A stretch of 34,842 bases of DNA. Origin: Natronococcus sp. A-GB7 (GTDB lineage Archaea; Halobacteriota; Halobacteria; Halobacteriales; Natrialbaceae). Below are positions 31,384 through 34,842 of the stretch, one piece after another. The stretch's first letter is position 1. Each line of letters begins with the position of its first letter. The notes beneath the pieces are model-generated. The model was not told the DNA's origin and did no database searches. It worked only from the letters and a program-made list of their open reading frames with translations. The DNA lies in assembly GCF_029688865.1 (NCBI RefSeq), contig NZ_JARUKV010000037.1, forward strand, positions 1 through 34,842. Reading direction: 5' to 3'. Made by a program: the position numbers and the translations under genes.

Positions 31384-31731
31384 ATGACCAAGTACGAGCT
31401 AATGCGGCTCTCCCTCCCGACCGACCGGCTCATTCTCGAAACGCTGCTTGAAGGTCGGAATCTAGCTGCGAACATCGCTGAAAGTGTTGACCGGAGTCGA
31501 AACTACCTCAACCAGCGGATGGCGCTGCTTCACGACTACGGGCTTGTCGCAAAGGTCGGTCCGGTCGAGGGAACCGGGCTCTACGAAATTACGCCGAAGG
31601 GAGTTGCTGCCTTGCGGCTGATCGACGAATACGAGGAAGGTCCTGAATTCGAGAACCTCGTCCAAGAACGCGCGGAGCTGATCGAGGTCCGTCCCCCGAA
31701 GGTCGTCGATGAGGGCGCCGACGAATCCTAA
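31384..31731 (+). CDS. Winged-helix regulator of the phiH1-repressor / MarR-like type
   Basis: A 115-aa DNA-binding protein. L-S-L-P-T-D-R-L-I-L-E-T-L-L-E begins the domain, A-A-N-I-A-E-S-V-D-R-S-R-N-Y-L-N-Q-R-M is the helix-turn-helix, and L-H-D-Y-G-L-V-A-K-V-G-P with G-L-Y-E-I-T-P-K-G forms the wing, as in haloarchaeal proviral repressors. An acidic helical tail follows. The ATG at 31384 matches the usual family N-terminus. The ATG at 31402 is an alternative, exactly 26 nt after a CATATATC box. It probably represses the leftward operon and itself through the dyad at 31323-31347. Confidence 0.8.
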   Translation: MTKYELMRLSLPTDRLILETLLEGRNLAANIAESVDRSRNYLNQRMALLHDYGLVAKVGPVEGTGLYEITPKGVAALRLIDEYEEGPEFENLVQERAELIEVRPPKVVDEGADES

Positions 31732-32029
31732 TACTAAATCGCTCGTTCCCGACATAGGACTCTCCCCTTCGAGGAGTGAATTGTTAAATACCCCTTGGAA
31801 TTCCGAATGTTGAGGTCACCACCTTCCTTCAAGATGGCGACCGTCAGTAAGGACCTGACTGGATTCTGACATTGAGTCCCTTGTCGTCAGTCTGGATCTT
31901 CCTACTTAAAAGTAAAATCGCTCAAGTCCTCGCTTGGAAGTTTCGAACTCAAAAATGATATCAAAAATACAAATGTCTCCCAATACGCTTTGGGATTAGG
32001 ATTATCGGACAGTATATTTTATATTACTT
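31732..32029. other. AT-rich intergenic region before the acidic lipoprotein
   Basis: About 300 bp, clearly AT-richer than the rest of the window, with stop codons in all frames and no gene. The last 30 bp hold GTATATTTTATATTA directly before the lipoprotein start, too close to the ATG for a standard TATA box unless transcription starts inside the gene. Confidence 0.5.
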
Positions 32030-33478
32030 ATGCACAGGCGAACTATTCTAACTGGGTCTGGTGTTGTGGTTTCTGCAACTCTTGCCGGGTGCGCCCAATC
32101 ACCTGACGACGATGAGTCAGACTTTGAGGAAACAGATGATGACGAGGAGAACGGGTCCGCCGACGATTCTGAAACAGAACTCGAGAACGATGATGACGAT
32201 GAGGAAGAGTCAGATGACGAATCTGCATCTGAAGAAGAGGAAGACGAACCCGAAGAACCTGGGGACGACGAAGAACAACCCGAGGACTCGGAAGAAGATG
32301 ACCCCGACGAACCGGAAGAAGAGGTAGAGGAAAACGACGAGGAGTCCAATTCCGAAGAAGGGGAAGACTCTGAAGAGCAATCTGAAGGGCCTGAAAGCGA
32401 AGAAGACGAGGACTCTGGGTCAGAGGGTCAAGAGGAAGAACCCGAAGAAATAGAAGATGAGGAGCCGGAAACGGAGGACCCAGACGAAGAACCTGAAGAG
32501 TCCGAGGAAGAGCCCGAACCAGAGGACCAAGACGAAGAACTTGAAGACTCTGAGGAGGAAGAGGAACCAGAAGAGGCGTCCGAACCAGAGGATCAGGACG
32601 AAGAGGAACCCGACGAGGAGTCCGAGTCAGAGGACCTGGACGAAGAATCTGAGGAGGAATCCGAGCCTGAAGAACAAGACGAAGAGTCCGAAGAGACTGA
32701 AAGCGAAGAGGGATCAGAAGAAGAGCCCGAGTCAGAGGACCAGGATGAAGAACCGGAAGAAGAGCCCGAGTCAGAGGACCAGGATGAAGAACCGGAAGAA
32801 GAGTCCGAGCCAGAAGACGAGGATGAAGAATCTGAAGATGAGGGCTCGGAAGAGGAGGACCAGGACGAAGGACCCGAAGAATCTGAAGAGGAATCCGAAC
32901 CTGAAGACAAAGAAGGCGAGGAACCCGAAGAAGACACTGAAGAGACAGAGGACGAAGAGGATAGTGACGAGAGTGGGGACGAAGAAGAGGAATCCGAACC
33001 CGAAGACGAAGAAGATGAGGAATCTGAAGAAGACACCGAAGAGTCAGACGGGGAAGAGGATAGTGACGAGAGTGAGGACGACAGCGACGAGGACACGGAT
33101 GAAGACGATTCCAATGGAGACGATGGTAATGGAATCTCCCCCGAGGAAATGGAGGGACAGATCCAGTACGCCGATGAAGAGGACGAAGAAGTGCTTGAGG
33201 TTACGGACCACGGAATAGAATGGGCCAGCTCCGATGCACAGGACGACTGCCTGATCAACTATTCGCTTGAAAATGTGTCTGACTCTCAGGAGATGAACGT
33301 TCACTACGCAGGGACTCTTTTGGACGAAAACGGAGGAACGATTAGCAATATGGATAGTATGGTGTTTTTGGATCCTGGTGAGTCTTCAAGTGGCCATCTG
33401 GAGGCATACGGATGCGATGAGGCAGCTGATTACCGGATTTCGCTCAGCATCGTCCATCGTAGTGAAGTATCTGACTAG
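32030..33478 (+). CDS. Giant acidic repeat lipoprotein (Tat, lipobox)
   Basis: A 482-aa protein. M-H-R-R plus a hydrophobic stretch and L-A-G-C give a Tat-type lipoprotein signal with lipidation at C21. Residues about 25-365 are nearly pure Glu, Asp, Ser and Pro in irregular repeats such as E-E-P-E-S-E-D-Q-D-E. The last about 110 residues form a folded domain with two Cys (D-D-C-L-I-N-Y-S-L and A-Y-G-C-D-E-A-A-D-Y), patterned like an FxLYD or immunoglobulin-like beta sandwich. The acidic stretch probably holds this domain away from the membrane through the S-layer. Codon use is AT-richer than in the cobalamin genes. Array length may vary between strains. Confidence 0.8.
   Translation: MHRRTILTGSGVVVSATLAGCAQSPDDDESDFEETDDDEENGSADDSETELENDDDDEEESDDESASEEEEDEPEEPGDDEEQPEDSEEDDPDEPEEEVEENDEESNSEEGEDSEEQSEGPESEEDEDSGSEGQEEEPEEIEDEEPETEDPDEEPEESEEEPEPEDQDEELEDSEEEEEPEEASEPEDQDEEEPDEESESEDLDEESEEESEPEEQDEESEETESEEGSEEEPESEDQDEEPEEEPESEDQDEEPEEESEPEDEDEESEDEGSEEEDQDEGPEESEEESEPEDKEGEEPEEDTEETEDEEDSDESGDEEEESEPEDEEDEESEEDTEESDGEEDSDESEDDSDEDTDEDDSNGDDGNGISPEEMEGQIQYADEEDEEVLEVTDHGIEWASSDAQDDCLINYSLENVSDSQEMNVHYAGTLLDENGGTISNMDSMVFLDPGESSSGHLEAYGCDEAADYRISLSIVHRSEVSD
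32718..32795 (+). repeat. 39-bp tandem repeat in the acidic lipoprotein gene
   Basis: Two consecutive 39-bp units (32718-32756 and 32757-32795), identical or nearly so, each encode 13 acidic residues. A third diverged copy follows. Exact repetition at DNA level points to recent duplication by slippage or recombination. Confidence 0.75.
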
Positions 33479-33539
33479 AACGAGTGTGACCGATACGACT
33501 GACGTTGGCTAAACCGACCAATTTCGAAGCTCTCGTAGA

Positions 33540-34604
33540 CTATTTCGAGCAGAATACTTCGGTTCCAACTCTCGCGATAGGTTTGACGTCAGTATCCACT
33601 ACCCAGTAGAGTCGGTCTCGAGTCGGCCCATCGTAATTGATGAGATCGTAAGCCTGGAGCTTCGGCAGCTTCCCGCGGCGCGCCCGTTTTCCGAGTGGCT
33701 GCACCGGTGAGCCGGAGTACACTACATCGGCACTCGCCTCGTAGCGATCGTGTAACTCCTTGCCTGTGATCTCGCCGGCGTCGTGGATGATTGCGTACAG
33801 TACTTGATGATGATACGGTAGCGACTGCAGATTCAACCTCCGGATCCGGCGCTTCGCCCGCTCGTAGGAATCTTCGACGTCGCGATCACGGATCCGGCGG
33901 TGCCCGCGCTCGTGTGCGAGTTCAGCGGCAGCTCGGAGTGACTGGATCCCCTCGCGAGCGACGCCGGCGACCTCGTCGGCGATCGCCTCGAGTTGCTCTC
34001 GCCTCACAGGATCGCCATGCAACCCTTGTTGTGCTCGGCGTTCGAGGATATCCGCGAGCTCGTCGACACCGTAGCGGTCGAGTTCGAGATGGCCCTGATC
34101 GAGGCGGTGACCATCGGTTACATCGAGGCGCGAAAGCCAGTCAGTCGCGTCGTGAACGATCGCGACGACAGTCACGTTCTCGATTGCGAGTAGCTCACCG
34201 ATCGCGTTCGTCTGCGGAAGATCTTCACCTTCGTCTAGGACGACGATCGTCTCGCCAGTGATCGCATTGCGAAGTTGTCGACAGACGTCGGTCGTCGGAA
34301 GTGTCTGCGGGACATCGTTCGGGCCTTCCGGGTGCTCCTTGAGGATACACCGGAATACGTCGCCGGTTGTTTTCCCGAGCGAGTCAACGAACACGCGGGT
34401 GATATCGGTCTGTGTCTCGAGATGGTTGACTGCGTTCCGTGCGAGTAGCGTCTTCCCCACACCGCTGGGTCCGGAAATCAGAACGTCCGATGCTCGAGGG
34501 TGTGTCGTTGTAAAGCGTCGGAGTAACTGTTCGGTTTCAGCCTCCCTGTGCAACGGATCTGGCGGCAAAAAAGAATCGTCAAAGACCCGAGTATCAGCGA
34601 TCAT
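33540..34604 (-). CDS. Orc1/Cdc6-family AAA+ replication initiator
   Basis: A 354-aa initiator-like ATPase. Walker A is G-P-S-G-V-G-K-T at 45-52 and Walker B V-V-L-D-E-G at 121-126. A lid domain carries G-I-Q-S-L-R-A-A (219-226, sensor-2-like R224). A winged-helix C-terminus begins near 262 (L-P-Y-H-H-Q-V-L-Y-A-I-I) and has P-L-G-K-R-A-R-R-G-K-L. The N-terminal D-D-S-F-L-P-P-D-P-L-H-R-E is typical of Orc1/Cdc6. The ATG at 34604 is 26 nt after a CTTTATAACC box; the frame runs on to 34685. As an orphan beside a proviral remnant it may belong to an accessory replicon rather than a chromosomal origin. Confidence 0.92.
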   Translation of the reverse strand: MIADTRVFDDSFLPPDPLHREAETEQLLRRFTTTHPRASDVLISGPSGVGKTLLARNAVNHLETQTDITRVFVDSLGKTTGDVFRCILKEHPEGPNDVPQTLPTTDVCRQLRNAITGETIVVLDEGEDLPQTNAIGELLAIENVTVVAIVHDATDWLSRLDVTDGHRLDQGHLELDRYGVDELADILERRAQQGLHGDPVRREQLEAIADEVAGVAREGIQSLRAAAELAHERGHRRIRDRDVEDSYERAKRRIRRLNLQSLPYHHQVLYAIIHDAGEITGKELHDRYEASADVVYSGSPVQPLGKRARRGKLPKLQAYDLINYDGPTRDRLYWVVDTDVKPIARVGTEVFCSK

Positions 34605-34625
34605 ACCAATCTGGTCTATTTGATA

Positions 34626-34635
34626 GGTTATAAAG
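34626..34635 (-). promoter_or_regulatory. TATA box of the orc1/cdc6 gene
   Basis: The minus strand reads CTTTATAACC, centred about 26 nt from the ATG at 34604, consistent with a leaderless transcript and supporting that start. Confidence 0.65.
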
Positions 34636-34789
34636 GCTGCTTGTAATTCCGAATGTGACTCGAGAAACAATGGGGTTGCGATCACTCGAGCCGGAACTGG
34701 TCTCGCCAGTAGCCAATTTTTGAGGGAGTCATGGAACGGTTCGCATAGTCCTTTTCGATTACCCGACAGACGGTACGTACAGGCGGACC

Positions 34790-34842
34790 ATGTATCAGTT
34801 CGGTCCGACCGCTCTTCCTGCGGTGGCGTGTGCTGTCGACCG
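34790..34842 (+). CDS. Possible 5' end of a gene running off the window
   Basis: An ATG at 34790 opens a frame to the edge (M-Y-Q-F-G-P-T-A-L-P-A-V). CTTTTCGATTA about 34 nt upstream could be its TATA box. Too little is visible to name it. Confidence 0.25.
   Translation, partial: MYQFGPTALPAVACAVD

Noticed and set aside
31794-34656. Direct repeat CTTG(G/T)AATTCCGAATGT at 31794-31810 and 34640-34656, flanking the lipoprotein and orc genes
   Set aside because: 16 of 17 bases match, but about one such pair is expected by chance in 35 kb, and no integrase lies between them.

Overview
The window looks like chromosome of an extremely halophilic archaeon (class Halobacteria). The proteins are strongly acidic, the DNA is GC-rich, and many start codons sit about 26 nt after a TATA-like box, as expected for leaderless transcripts. 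Several small haloarchaeal families appear to be present (DUF7344, DUF7509 and DUF3209 types). I cannot name the genus from sequence alone.

Layout. (1) 1-10.4 kb is a mixed chromosomal stretch: an amidase, a DUF7344 helix-turn-helix protein, a four-TM sensor histidine kinase, an RPE65-type carotenoid oxygenase with a small Cys-rich ORF upstream, a truncated AbrB/PhoU-type regulator, a divergent DUF7509/ArsR-like pair, and a two-domain protein joining a PanE/ApbA-like reductase to an alpha/beta hydrolase. (2) 10.8-26.9 kb is a cobalamin (corrin ring) biosynthesis locus. One leftward operon reads cbiT-cbiL-cbiF-orf40-cbiG-cbiH-cbiH-ferredoxin-LAGLIDADG-like-cbiX-DUF3209. A second leftward operon reads cobN-cbiC-cbiE. 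A ChlI/ChlD-fusion chelatase subunit diverges from cobN across only 34 bp. Most junctions overlap by ATGA, so translation is probably coupled. (3) 26.9-28.6 kb holds small haloarchaeal proteins and a Tat lipoprotein. (4) 28.6-31.8 kb looks like a decayed provirus or integrative element: a C-terminal integrase zinc-ribbon fragment, a leftward operon of small zinc-ribbon proteins carrying repeated T-D-G-G motifs, two antisense microgenes, a structured 5' leader, an operator-like dyad and a divergent phiH-repressor-type winged-helix protein. (5) 32.0-34.7 kb has a giant acidic lipoprotein and an orphan Orc1/Cdc6.

How the genes work together. Regions 2-3 supply methyltransferases (CbiL, two CbiH, CbiF, CbiE, CbiT), the ring-contraction lactone hydrolase CbiG, the methylmutase CbiC, and two different cobalt-insertion routes (CbiX early, CobN plus ChlID late). 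I see no CbiD/CobF and no CbiJ/CobK. The cluster does contain three proteins without an assigned step: a ferredoxin, an apparently nuclease-dead LAGLIDADG-like protein and DUF3209. There is also a 40-codon ORF locked between cbiF and cbiG by ATGA overlaps on both sides.

The most interesting places are the LAGLIDADG-like protein in the B12 operon, the Cys/His-bearing low-complexity tails on several B12 enzymes, the 40-aa coupled ORF, and the proviral control region with its structured leader and T-D-G-G-bounded antisense microgenes.
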